Source: a virus. From it: 28,870 bases of DNA. The notes beneath the pieces were generated by a model, which worked only from the letters and a program-made list of their open reading frames with translations, was not told where the DNA came from and made no database searches. The stretch lies in IMG/VR virus record IMGVR_UViG_3300021378_000113, positions 1-28,870 of that record. One strand, written 5' to 3'. Made by a program: the position numbers and the translations under genes. Positions 6,263 to 12,724 of the stretch are shown piece after piece; positions within the stretch are counted from its first letter, which is position 1; each line of letters opens with the position of its first letter.

Positions 6263-6505
6263 TTAATCGCATTGTTCAATTTTTATAATTAGTTCCTTCC
6301 ACAAGTTGAATGCAGCCTTTGCATCCTGTTTATTATATCCTTTGACATATTTTATCGCATAGCTTACAGGAGCGCTTGTGTCGCTTCCTTTATATGTCTT
6401 GTACGTTATTCTGTATGTTTTAAGCATTGTTTGGTGCATTAAGTAATCAAAATATAGGGAATCGTTAAAGTTATCCCAAAATTCTAGTTTAAATGGATCA
6501 TTCAT
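6263..6505 (-). CDS. Hypothetical protein, 80 aa
   Basis: An 80-residue soluble protein. The middle (KTYRITYKTYKGSDTSAPVSY) looks like a beta hairpin, and the end (AKAAFNLWKELIIKIEQ) a helix. I do not recognise the family. It overlaps the preceding gene by 8 bases and belongs to the block of small early proteins between the metallophosphoesterase and the DnaA-like gene, where host-takeover proteins are usually found. No membrane segment or metal motif. Confidence 0.6.
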   Translation of the reverse strand: MNDPFKLEFWDNFNDSLYFDYLMHQTMLKTYRITYKTYKGSDTSAPVSYAIKYVKGYNKQDAKAAFNLWKELIIKIEQCD

Positions 6506-6755
6506 CGTTTAAAAGTTTTTCTAGTTTATTACAAAGATTCGTATCTGAGTATTCTCTGCCATCCTGTAGCAATGTATCAGGCAAAACGGTATAGTATATT
6601 GTATCTGATTCTGCCCATGTTATCTCGTCATTCATTGAATTAAAGCTTACAGGATATTGCTCGGATCCTATCTCTGTTTCTATTGCAACCTGATAGGCAA
6701 CGTCTCCAATGTAAAATATTACAATGTCATCGTCTTGGTGTTCTATTTCAATCAT
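6498..6755 (-). CDS. Acidic hypothetical protein, 85 aa
   Basis: An 85-residue, strongly acidic protein, beta-strand-rich at the N-terminus (IVIFYIGDVAYQVAI) with a helical acidic end (LCNKLEKLLNDE). Unrecognised. The start overlaps the previous gene's stop as ATGA (6752-6755), and its own end overlaps the next gene by 8 bases, so it is embedded in a coupled small-gene operon. Small acidic early proteins often mimic DNA or bind host enzymes, but nothing specific supports that here. Confidence 0.6.
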   Translation of the reverse strand: MIEIEHQDDDIVIFYIGDVAYQVAIETEIGSEQYPVSFNSMNDEITWAESDTIYYTVLPDTLLQDGREYSDTNLCNKLEKLLNDE

Positions 6756-6952
6756 AAGCTTTTGATGTATTTTTTAGCCTGCTGCTTCATGTAATCAGTA
6801 TCTAACCATTCAAGCAGCTCTATTGTGTTAAACGTCATGGTAAAATCTTTACCGTATTCATCTTTTCCGCAGAGGAATGTTTCATTGTCTGCTGTTGACA
6901 TAAATGTATTAATGTCATGTAATCGTTTTCTTATTTCTATTTTCTTGCTCAT
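6752..6952 (-). CDS. Conserved phage hypothetical protein, 66 aa
   Basis: A 66-residue protein whose second half (FLCGKDEYGKDFTMTFN, then ELLEWLDTDYMKQQAKKYI) resembles a small protein family I associate with flavobacterial phages; no function is known. Its start codon overlaps the stop of the 26-residue membrane peptide gene as TAATG (6952), and its stop overlaps the next start as ATGA. This coupling supports the chosen start. Confidence 0.65.
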   Translation of the reverse strand: MSKKIEIRKRLHDINTFMSTADNETFLCGKDEYGKDFTMTFNTIELLEWLDTDYMKQQAKKYIKSL

Positions 6953-7032
6953 TATCTAAAAATTAAAAGTGTGTAATAAAATATAACTATTAAGCTGCAT
7001 ACGCATAAAGCGCCAAGTATTGTATCCTTCAT
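6952..7032 (-). CDS. 26-aa single-pass membrane micropeptide
   Basis: A 26-residue frame beginning MKDTILGALCVCSL and ending LLIFR, nearly all hydrophobic between residues 5 and 25: one membrane span with a short charged head and a C-terminal Arg. Both ends share a base with neighbours as TAATG (start with the stop of the 7032-7250 gene, stop with the start at 6952), so the frame fills the gap exactly and would be translated by coupling. The function is unknown. Small phage membrane peptides can inhibit superinfection or disturb the host membrane. It is too short for statistical support from coding bias. Confidence 0.55.
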   Translation of the reverse strand: MKDTILGALCVCSLIVIFYYTLLIFR

Positions 7033-7250
7033 TATTTAAGTGTATTAAGTTGTTTAGTAAATCGTTCGTTTAATCTGTCTATGCACATTTCCCATATTTC
7101 TATGTTGTGCGTGTTTTTGTTGCGTATAGAATCAAATTCTAATCCTGCGCCAAAGTGATTGGACCATACTGCTCTGTTTACCCTTTCATAAAAGCTAAAC
7201 TTTGCTTCTTCAATCTCTAATAAAATCTTTAATTTTTCTGTTCTGTTCAT
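7032..7250 (-). CDS. Hypothetical helical protein, 72 aa
   Basis: A 72-residue, mostly helical, charged protein (TEKLKILLEIEEAKFSFYE at the start, MCIDRLNERFTKQL near the end) with no recognised domain. It follows a hairpin terminator at 7262-7286, so it may be under separate or read-through control. The leader TTTTTAACACTATAAAG before the ATG resembles the A-rich early leaders. It is coupled by TAATG to the membrane micropeptide. Confidence 0.6.
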   Translation of the reverse strand: MNRTEKLKILLEIEEAKFSFYERVNRAVWSNHFGAGLEFDSIRNKNTHNIEIWEMCIDRLNERFTKQLNTLK

Positions 7251-7261
7251 CTTTATAGTGT

Positions 7262-7286
7262 TAAAAAGGCGGCTTTTACACCGCCT
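7262..7286 (-). terminator. Rho-independent terminator or attenuator in the small-gene operon
   Basis: The minus strand has AGGCGG, an 8-base loop, CCGCCT (7286-7267), then Ts (7266-7263). It lies just after the stop of the 75-residue gene at 7294 and 12 bases before the ATG at 7250. It can terminate the short transcript starting near 7803 or attenuate it. Confidence 0.75.
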
Positions 7287-7293
7287 GTTGGTT

Positions 7294-7521
7294 TTATTTG
7301 TTAGTGTCTTTTTCTATTGCTTTTTTTCTTGAGTCTATTACAGATTTACAATTTTGAATATCCTCACTCCACCTAAAAATCTTTTTAAGTCTTGGTTTAG
7401 GTTGATTCTTTTCAGACTCTATTAATTCTTTATAATAGTCTATTTGTTTATTAAATTTACTTATATCTCTTTTATATTCAGTTAACCAATAAGATTTAGG
7501 CATTGTTGATGTAAATTCCAT
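7294..7521 (-). CDS. Hypothetical basic helical protein, 75 aa
   Basis: A 75-residue, Lys-rich, helical protein (YKRDISKFNKQIDYYKELI near the N-terminus; SVIDSRKKAIEKDTNK at the C-terminus) with a central Pro/Lys turn (NQPKPRLKK). Unrecognised. The ATG follows the early-type leader AAAAAAACATAAA. It is the last gene before the terminator at 7262-7286. Nucleic-acid binding would fit the charge but is not shown by any motif. Confidence 0.6.
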   Translation of the reverse strand: MEFTSTMPKSYWLTEYKRDISKFNKQIDYYKELIESEKNQPKPRLKKIFRWSEDIQNCKSVIDSRKKAIEKDTNK

Positions 7522-7542
7522 TTTATGTTTTTTTAAGTGTTA

Positions 7543-7770
7543 TTATTTACTAAACTGTATATGGTTTAATCTCATTATTGCGTCTCTTTTTGACTTGGCG
7601 GAAATTATACCGCAATCATTAAAGTAACAAGTATAACCTTCCTTTAATCCTATCAGTATAGGCGTTCTGTCTACATTAGGTAGGTCGTAGTTTGTATCTC
7701 TGTCATCTACATACATTACCGCCTCGTGTGAATAAATATCTTTAAACGATTTTACTTTTTTAATTTTCAT
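7543..7770 (-). CDS. Hypothetical protein, 75 aa, first gene of the small-gene operon
   Basis: A 75-residue soluble protein with a beta-rich centre (TPILIGLKEGYTCYFNDCGII) and a helix near the end (KRDAIMRLNHI). No family recognised. It is preceded by the leader TTTAAAAAACACAC directly before ATG and by a TATATTTG box 38 bases upstream, so it is probably the first gene of an early transcript. Confidence 0.62.
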   Translation of the reverse strand: MKIKKVKSFKDIYSHEAVMYVDDRDTNYDLPNVDRTPILIGLKEGYTCYFNDCGIISAKSKRDAIMRLNHIQFSK

Positions 7771-7808
7771 TGTGTGTTTTTTAAAGTGTTATTAATTAAT
7801 TTGTCTTA

Positions 7809-7816
7809 CAAATATA
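7809..7816 (-). promoter_or_regulatory. Early promoter (TAnnTTTG with upstream TTG)
   Basis: The minus strand reads TATATTTG at 7816-7809, with TTG 22 bases upstream (7841-7839), close to the Bacteroidetes TTG-N19-22-TAnnTTTG pattern. It is in the only 98-base spacer between the metallophosphoesterase gene and the small-gene block. The predicted start is near 7803, giving a 30-base leader. Confidence 0.55.
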
Positions 7817-7863
7817 TAACAATTATTTCAATTATTAACAATTTACAAAAGAAATTAACAATT
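7817..7863. repeat. Three TAACAATT repeats in an AT-rich spacer
   Basis: TAACAATT occurs at 7817-7824, 7836-7843 and 7856-7863 on the plus strand, at 19- and 20-base intervals (about two helical turns), in almost pure A/T DNA. The repeats overlap or flank the early promoter. They could be operators for a dimeric regulator such as the RHH protein, or iterons in a DNA-unwinding region. Confidence 0.55.
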
Positions 7864-7867
7864 TTAT

Positions 7868-8899
7868 TTAAAAAAGATGTGTAAGCCTTGCTATTTGACC
7901 GTTTTGATAATGGTGTATAAAGCCCTCAACCGCCTGAGGAGCGTGCTGAAATCCTTTTCTGTGATGCCATGAGTCCGTCGCTGATGGAGATCGCAAGCTT
8001 TCGACAGTTACGCCTGCGTAGTCTTTTGACGATTTGTGATGAACATGATGGGTGTAAACGTATCTGTGTTTTGTTTTACTCCATTCAATAGGAAATTCTT
8101 GAGCCATCAACAAAGGCAAATCTGCGTGCTTAGCGCCATCGCCATGAGTCGTGCCAATAAGATTGTTTCCGTATCTGTAGCCTTTACGATGAGCCATACT
8201 ACAATCAAATGTGATATTTTTATTGTTTTGGAAATAGGTTTGTATAACGTCTGCCAAAAAAAAGCCTGACATCATATCGTGATTACTAGGATTAAAAGTA
8301 AAATGCACATCTGCGACTGCAATTAACTCAAGCAATACATCAACATAAAGCTGTTTAGCTATTAAGAAATTACTGTACCACATTCCTGATGTGTCTTGAT
8401 TTGTGCCGCTTGTCGTTGTATTCTTTGGCGTATCTATGTGAAGTATATCGTTACCACCGATAAATAAAATCTTGTCTATAGGAAAACCTTGCGCTTTATT
8501 TAAAATGCCTTGTACGCCCTCCTTAACCCTCTTTACAGCTATTTGGTTGTTATATGACTCTCCTGTTTCAAATGAATCTGCAAGCTTGCCTATGTGAATA
8601 TCTGCAGGATCTAAGACCAACAAATGTTCCTTTTTTCCTAGCTTTCTTTCTATCTCAGGATATACAGGAGCAAATTGTTTTAAATCTTTTATAAGCTGTT
8701 TACTAAGTTCCTCTAGCTGCTTCTGTGATTCGTCTTTATGTAATGGGTTTTTAAAGAATAGGCTCGCATCTTTTGTTTTTAGCCATCCATGTTTTACGCT
8801 TTCAACATCTACGCCTGCCTGCTCTGCTGCTGCCTTAACGCCTCTGTATTGGAATATTAATTGCTGCTCGTCAACTGTTAACCTATATCTTTTATTCAT
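7868..8899 (-). CDS. Calcineurin-like metallophosphoesterase
   Basis: A 343-residue protein with the dinuclear-metal phosphoesterase motifs in order: DIH (D100, H102), GGND (D151), PSNHD (N206, H207), THGD (H252) and the His-rich THHVHH (283-288). Residues about 8-45 look like a small helix-turn-helix, followed by a helical linker (56-90). The set fits an SbcD/Mre11-like or other nucleic-acid phosphodiesterase. No SbcC-like ATPase partner is visible. It overlaps the u-spanin-like gene as ATGA (8896-8899), so it is co-transcribed with the lysis genes yet borders the early region. The substrate is unknown; DNA repair, host DNA degradation or second-messenger cleavage are possible. Confidence 0.8.
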   Translation of the reverse strand: MNKRYRLTVDEQQLIFQYRGVKAAAEQAGVDVESVKHGWLKTKDASLFFKNPLHKDESQKQLEELSKQLIKDLKQFAPVYPEIERKLGKKEHLLVLDPADIHIGKLADSFETGESYNNQIAVKRVKEGVQGILNKAQGFPIDKILFIGGNDILHIDTPKNTTTSGTNQDTSGMWYSNFLIAKQLYVDVLLELIAVADVHFTFNPSNHDMMSGFFLADVIQTYFQNNKNITFDCSMAHRKGYRYGNNLIGTTHGDGAKHADLPLLMAQEFPIEWSKTKHRYVYTHHVHHKSSKDYAGVTVESLRSPSATDSWHHRKGFQHAPQAVEGFIHHYQNGQIARLTHLF

Positions 8900-9306
8900 A
8901 AGAATTTATTTACAATCCTTCCTGCCATATACATCAAAAAGCCTAGCGCACAAACTCCGATAATTAACCAAAAATAATTAGGTTGCTTCTGCGCTTTAGC
9001 TCTCTGTACTTCGACTCTTGTCTCTAGCCTTATAGTATCTCTGTGTATCTTGTATTCTATTCGTGTTTCTAACCTTGTTTTAGGCACAAAAACATTCTCA
9101 TAGTGTACTATCGTATCTTTGCTAGAAAAGTATTTTTCGTAAACTATTGTGTCATGCCTAACTATTGGAATGCTGTCAATAGTTGCTATTCTAATCGTAT
9201 CACTTGAAATAAGCGGTTCTAAGCCCTTTTTAAGCGCCTTCCTATAGTGATAGTTCGCTGAGCAACTAAACAGCGTTAAAACGCAAATAAGGCTATAAAT
9301 TCGCAT
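8896..9306 (-). CDS. u-spanin-like lipoprotein with C-terminal membrane anchor
   Basis: A 136-residue protein with a short signal and lipobox (TLFSC, lipidated C15 expected) and a C-terminal membrane span (YFWLIIGVCALGFLMYMAG, 111-129) followed by basic residues. The segment between is rich in beta-prone repeats of the type DTIxx (residues 36, 52, 64 and 90). An outer-membrane lipoprotein that is also tied to the inner membrane is the defining layout of unimolecular spanins such as T1 gp11 (about the same length), which fuse the two membranes in the last step of lysis. It directly follows the amidase gene with a 14-base overlap. Primary sequence similarity among spanins is low, so the call rests on topology and position. 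Confidence 0.75.
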   Translation of the reverse strand: MRIYSLICVLTLFSCSANYHYRKALKKGLEPLISSDTIRIATIDSIPIVRHDTIVYEKYFSSKDTIVHYENVFVPKTRLETRIEYKIHRDTIRLETRVEVQRAKAQKQPNYFWLIIGVCALGFLMYMAGRIVNKFL

Positions 9307-9706
9307 ACTCTAGCTTTGCATTGAATGATGGGCAGGCTTTATTGGCGAAGTCTCTGTGTCCAAAAATCTGCATATCTGCATTATATTTATAAATCAATTT
9401 AATCATTAGTTTTATTAAAGAATCCTTTTGCGCTGTTGTTCGTGTATCCTTTGCTTTGCTCATGTCTTTAGTCATGCCTCCCACGTATGCGATCCCTATA
9501 GAATCCTGATTCTGCCCTGATGTATGAGCGCCTGATTTCTTTATGCTTCGGCCTCGCTCTATTGTTCCATCGATATGTATAAGGAAATGGTAGCCTATTG
9601 TATTGAATCCTCTAGCCTTATGCCATCTAGTAATGTCATCTACGTCATGCTCTCTGCCCTCAGGAGTCGCTGTGCAATGAATTATGATTTTATTTATCTT
9701 TCGCAT
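9293..9706 (-). CDS. Endolysin: N-acetylmuramoyl-L-alanine amidase (Amidase_2)
   Basis: A 137-residue protein matching T7-lysozyme-type amidases in length and layout: zinc ligands H10 (IIIHCTA), H117 (FGHRDF) and C125 (KACPSF), catalytic Y39 in IGYHF and K123. It cuts the bond between MurNAc and L-Ala in peptidoglycan. There is no signal peptide, so holin is needed for release. It overlaps the holin stop by 17 bases and the spanin start by 14, forming a compact holin-endolysin-spanin cassette. Confidence 0.93.
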   Translation of the reverse strand: MRKINKIIIHCTATPEGREHDVDDITRWHKARGFNTIGYHFLIHIDGTIERGRSIKKSGAHTSGQNQDSIGIAYVGGMTKDMSKAKDTRTTAQKDSLIKLMIKLIYKYNADMQIFGHRDFANKACPSFNAKLEYANL

Positions 9707-10163
9707 TTATGTCTTTAAAGTCTTGCGTAACTTCTTTTGCTCTTGCAAACAGGTTCTTTAATGAATCCCAAATGTCGATGCCTTTGACCGCTTTTATATT
9801 TTCGTTCAAAGAAATTACCTCAATACTTACTAAAACTAAAGCAAGTATTTTTGTTATAAGAAGCTCTACGCTAAAAAATGTTAACACTATATCGTTGATA
9901 ATGTAGTAATCAATCAAATAAAATAGCATTACGGTAACCTCATAAAGCAGGATCTTAGAAATTACTGCGCTGAGCTTCCTAGAAGTTATTGGCGTTCCAA
10001 GTTTTTTAGATTTCCAAACGCCTGTAATAGTGTCAACAATAACAGAAACACCGATAAGAATTAGGATTCCACTAATGGGTAAAAAGAATGATGAAATAAT
10101 AGCAAGCAGCTGCATAGAGTAAGCCTTTAGTTTTAGTTGTAATATTAAGAACTGCGTTTTCAT
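9690..10163 (-). CDS. Holin (phage_holin_4-like)
   Basis: A 157-residue protein with three hydrophobic segments (about 18-45, 66-87, 92-116) and the diagnostic cytoplasmic loop DTITGVWKSKKLGTPITSRKL between the first two, as in phage_holin_4 family proteins. The C-terminus is charged and soluble. It makes inner-membrane holes that let the amidase reach the wall. The start codon overlaps the stop of the 50-residue membrane protein as ATGA (10160-10163). Confidence 0.88.
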   Translation of the reverse strand: MKTQFLILQLKLKAYSMQLLAIISSFFLPISGILILIGVSVIVDTITGVWKSKKLGTPITSRKLSAVISKILLYEVTVMLFYLIDYYIINDIVLTFFSVELLITKILALVLVSIEVISLNENIKAVKGIDIWDSLKNLFARAKEVTQDFKDINAKDK

Positions 10164-10312
10164 TGTTCAAGTTGTTCGGTAAGTTGGTATGTTATGTAAA
10201 TTAAGAGAAATAACCCAATAGCCTTTACGTGAAAAGTATTATCGTAGATCATTCCAAAGGCTGCAATGTAGCCAAACACGAAATATAATATTGCTAAAAC
10301 TTTCGTATGCAT
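10160..10312 (-). CDS. 50-aa two-TM membrane protein in the lysis cassette
   Basis: A 50-residue frame with two hydrophobic segments (VLAILYFVFGYIAAFGMIY, about 5-23; AIGLFLLIYITYQL, about 31-44) and an acidic, soluble end (TEQLEQ). The start shares a base with the stop of the upstream gene (TAATG at 10312) and the stop overlaps the holin start as ATGA, so the frame exactly fills the gap. By position it may be an antiholin or pinholin-like partner of the neighbouring holin. No sequence family is recognised. Confidence 0.68.
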   Translation of the reverse strand: MHTKVLAILYFVFGYIAAFGMIYDNTFHVKAIGLFLLIYITYQLTEQLEQ

Positions 10313-10572
10313 TATTCTACAGGTATGGGTTCTGACCATTCAGAAGTAGCCATTAAAGTTAAAGCTTCTTCGTGCGTTAAAGTTTGTAAAGGCACAACCG
10401 TACCGTCTGTTATAAAAGTTGGTTCGTGTTCGTCAAACCACTTAATTACAAACTCTGTTCCGTCTAAAGAATATCTCAAATATTCGTTGTTTTCTTCAGG
10501 TACTTGTGTAAAGTCTACGTTGTCTATATCCGTTGTAGATATTATTGCGTATACATTTGGTAAATGTGACAT
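10312..10572 (-). CDS. Hypothetical protein, 86 aa, between fibre and lysis genes
   Basis: An 86-residue acidic protein with beta-rich segments (NVYAIISTTDI, YSLDGTEFVIKWF) and an end of EWSEPIPVE. Similar short proteins are common after fibre genes in flavobacterial phages, where they may be virion or chaperone-type accessories. No enzyme motif or membrane segment is seen. Coupled by TAATG to the following 50-residue membrane protein. A frame on the other strand here (10307-10585) is a shadow. Confidence 0.65.
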   Translation of the reverse strand: MSHLPNVYAIISTTDIDNVDFTQVPEENNEYLRYSLDGTEFVIKWFDEHEPTFITDGTVVPLQTLTHEEALTLMATSEWSEPIPVE

Positions 10573-10592
10573 AGTTTTGTTTTAATTCGTTT

Positions 10593-11408
10593 TTATGTTG
10601 GTACGTCTGTACTTCTATTGGCTTCTACCATAAATAAAGACCTTGCTATTCGTGTATCTGTACCTACGCTTGTCATTGTCCACGTTGCACCATTCCACGT
10701 TGCATTGTCGCCCATTCTAAACCAAATTAATGGTAATAAACTTGTAAGGTCATTAGGTACACCACCGTTATAGATAGATGTCACATCGCTTAAAGTTAAT
10801 TCAGAAGTCCATACTGCAAGTTCATCTAAATTGCCTTTCCAATAATTACCATAAGTATCTTCGCTAATCCTATCAATAACATTGTTTGTTCCCGCATTAT
10901 AGGTTGCGTTATATGTTTCTACTCCGTCAGTATATGCCTTTAAATTTGTAGCACTTGAATTATAAGTTATTACTATGTTATGCCAATTTCCGTCTCTAAT
11001 AATTGCAGGAGTCAAAGCCACATACGAACCACCATTAACATAACACATTTTATTGGAAAGTAGACCACCACTTAAAACTGTCGTACCAAACAAAAAGAAA
11101 CCACTTGGACCACCAAATACTTGGTCACGTACTGAACCACCTGTTGTTGCTTTTACCCACATTGAAACACTAAAGTCTGTTGGTAATGTTATAGCGCTTG
11201 GTATCATAAAGTATTCATCAATTCCGTCAAAGCTGAAGGAGTTTAAATTGCTGAAAGGTGGCGTACCTCCTGTTCCTGTTATGTTAGTTTCTCCGCTTGG
11301 AGATAACGTTTGACTTTTACCCCAATTTATAGTGTTATCTATTGCGCCTTGTCCGTAGTCAATCGTATTATTTATTGCTGCTTTTCCCCAATCTATTGTA
11401 TTGCTCAT
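10593..11408 (-). CDS. LamG/concanavalin-like receptor-binding protein with N-terminal 11-residue repeats
   Basis: A 271-residue protein. Residues 3-35 hold three 11-residue repeats (NTIDWGKAAIN, NTIDYGQGAID, NTINWGKSQTL). A Ser/Gly/Thr-rich linker follows, then a LamG_3-type jelly roll (SFSFDGIDEYFMIPS, DFSVSMWVKA, DGNWHNIVITYN, GNLDELAVWTSELTLSDVTSIYNGG). The end (EANRSTDVPT) matches its upstream paralogue. LamG domains bind glycans, so this is probably a tail fibre or virion-surface adhesin. The N-terminal repeats may anchor it to the tail. A TGCAACA-N15-AGTTAT motif immediately precedes the ATG, suggesting its own late promoter. Confidence 0.78.
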   Translation of the reverse strand: MSNTIDWGKAAINNTIDYGQGAIDNTINWGKSQTLSPSGETNITGTGGTPPFSNLNSFSFDGIDEYFMIPSAITLPTDFSVSMWVKATTGGSVRDQVFGGPSGFFLFGTTVLSGGLLSNKMCYVNGGSYVALTPAIIRDGNWHNIVITYNSSATNLKAYTDGVETYNATYNAGTNNVIDRISEDTYGNYWKGNLDELAVWTSELTLSDVTSIYNGGVPNDLTSLLPLIWFRMGDNATWNGATWTMTSVGTDTRIARSLFMVEANRSTDVPT

Positions 11409-11411
11409 ATA

Positions 11412-11442
11412 TAAATAACTTTTTTTTCGTGTTTCTGTTGCA
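11412..11442 (-). promoter_or_regulatory. Candidate late promoter before the second LamG gene
   Basis: The minus strand has TGCAACA (11442-11436), 15 bases, then AGTTATTTA (11420-11412), three bases before the ATG at 11408. It is an exact match to the upstream half of the shared motif, with one change in the downstream half. Confidence 0.5.
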
Positions 11443-11443
11443 T

Positions 11444-12205
11444 TTAAGGAACGTCTGCGCTTCGTGTTACTCCGTTTGTTAATGTTCCGTTATTGCCTCC
11501 GCTTCCGCTATCTGTTGCAGTTGTTCCACTACCTTCAAAACGCCACCAAGATACTAAACCACTTATGCTTGAAATATCTGAAGGAGTACCGCCTCCATAG
11601 ATAGATGTTATGTCGCTTTGTGATAACTCTGTATTAAAAATACTTACTTCGTCCATTGTACCGCTAATTTGAGATGCTGACGCGTTATATTTTCCTATTG
11701 TCAAAGGTGCTGTTGTGTTTTTCATTGCAGTATATGATTGTTTTATTACATTAGTAGATGTTTCTAAACTTCCGTTTATGTATATTTTCATACCATCTGC
11801 CGCATTACTACCGCCAACACCGCTATAAGTAGTAACTATATGAAACCAACTTCCTGTAGTTAGTTGTGTTGTGGAGTCTATACTCTGTTGGTTATTTCCA
11901 CCATTATTTTTTATAAAAAACCTTACTTTGTCACTATTGCTGAACATTCCTATAGCATACTCTCTATTCGGACTGCCATTGTCTTTTCCAATAAATACAT
12001 TAGTAGCACCGCTTAAACTATCTAAATTAACCCAAAAAGAAATAGAAAAAGGCGAATCAGTAGTACCATTTCCAAAAGATAAATTGCTATTGTCTGTAAC
12101 ATTTACAAAATCGTCAATTCCGTCAAGCAATATAGACTTTGTATTGCTAAAGCTTGGTGTACCGCTTTCAGACTGCGCTATGATTCCGTGCGTACTTACT
12201 AACAT
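11444..12205 (-). CDS. LamG-domain fibre/adhesin protein (paralogue 1)
   Basis: A 253-residue protein, almost entirely one LamG_3-like jelly roll: KSILLDGIDDFVNV, PFSISFWVNLDSL, GSWFHIVTTYSG, MKIYINGSLE, SGTMDEVSIFNTELSQSDITSIYGGG, then VSWWRFEG. The end (TRSADVP) parallels its neighbour. It is expected to bind polysaccharide or another glycan on the host surface. It begins directly at the previous gene's stop (TAATG at 12205). Together with the following LamG gene it forms a tandem duplication that has diverged, mainly at the N-terminus. Residues 1-12 could be a hydrophobic lead but not a convincing signal peptide. Confidence 0.78.
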   Translation of the reverse strand: MLVSTHGIIAQSESGTPSFSNTKSILLDGIDDFVNVTDNSNLSFGNGTTDSPFSISFWVNLDSLSGATNVFIGKDNGSPNREYAIGMFSNSDKVRFFIKNNGGNNQQSIDSTTQLTTGSWFHIVTTYSGVGGSNAADGMKIYINGSLETSTNVIKQSYTAMKNTTAPLTIGKYNASASQISGTMDEVSIFNTELSQSDITSIYGGGTPSDISSISGLVSWWRFEGSGTTATDSGSGGNNGTLTNGVTRSADVP

Positions 12206-12657
12206 TATGCTTCAAGGTTTCCAGCAACATACCAAAGGTCTGTACTCTTTTTAATCAATGTTGCAATGCCATATTGACCAACAATTTTAAGCTTGTTACC
12301 TTCTGCGTATAAATTAACTCCAAAAGATTTGCCTATACTTGTTTGACCTGTTCCAAGTTGCGCTACTAAAATTTGTGTACCTATTGGAAAAGCTACTGCG
12401 CTATTTAAAGGTATTATAATTTCATTTGCAGATGCGTTGTTTATTTCTACCATTTTATTTTGGTCTGTAAGCACCAAAGTATATGTAGCAGATTGCGTGT
12501 TAAATTCAATTTCTGTAAGTCCGCCTTTTAATTCTGCGCCTGTTATCTTTTTAGAAACATAACCGCCTGCGCCATCATCCTCAGCGATAGCAAACTCGTC
12601 TGTTCCTTCTAGATTACTTGCCTTTGCTGTTAGTTGGCTTATCCGTATTTCTGCCAT
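12205..12657 (-). CDS. Fibre-base/virion structural protein, 150 aa
   Basis: A 150-residue protein starting MAEIRISQLTAKASNLEGTD, a lead seen on many flavobacterial and other phage fibre proteins (MAExxISxLxxA). The second half is beta-rich (NKMVEINNASANEIIIP, IGTQILVAQLGTGQTSI, STDLWYVAGN) and resembles the repeat-like tip domains of fibres. It directly precedes the LamG proteins (TAATG), so it probably forms part of the same host-contact structure. No enzymatic residues are evident. Confidence 0.7.
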   Translation of the reverse strand: MAEIRISQLTAKASNLEGTDEFAIAEDDGAGGYVSKKITGAELKGGLTEIEFNTQSATYTLVLTDQNKMVEINNASANEIIIPLNSAVAFPIGTQILVAQLGTGQTSIGKSFGVNLYAEGNKLKIVGQYGIATLIKKSTDLWYVAGNLEA

Positions 12658-12724
12658 AATATTTATTTAAAAATGTTTCTAAACGCTTTACGTTCTTTTC
12701 CTTTGCTGTATATTTTCTTTTCAT
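12614..12724 (-). CDS. Possible 36-aa basic peptide
   Basis: A short Lys/Arg-rich frame (starts MKRKYTAKEKNVKRL, ends TNSKGK). Its ATG overlaps the stop of the connector gene as ATGA (12721-12724), and it fills the 63-base gap before the fibre-base gene, overlapping that gene by 44 bases. The coupling supports translation. The overlap and lack of any recognised family argue for caution. Confidence 0.4.
   Translation of the reverse strand: MKRKYTAKEKNVKRLETFLNKYYGRNTDKPTNSKGK

Noticed and set aside
6210-6272. A 20-residue hydrophobic frame (starts MRLIEAIYCALITW) between the 80-residue gene and the DnaA-like gene
   Set aside because: It overlaps both neighbours, is very short, and has neither an ATGA nor a TAATG junction. 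Kept only as a possibility.
10307-10585. A 92-codon plus-strand frame opposite the 86-residue gene
   Set aside because: It covers the same region as a minus-strand gene that is TAATG-coupled to its neighbour; the plus-strand product looks like a Ser/Val-rich shadow.
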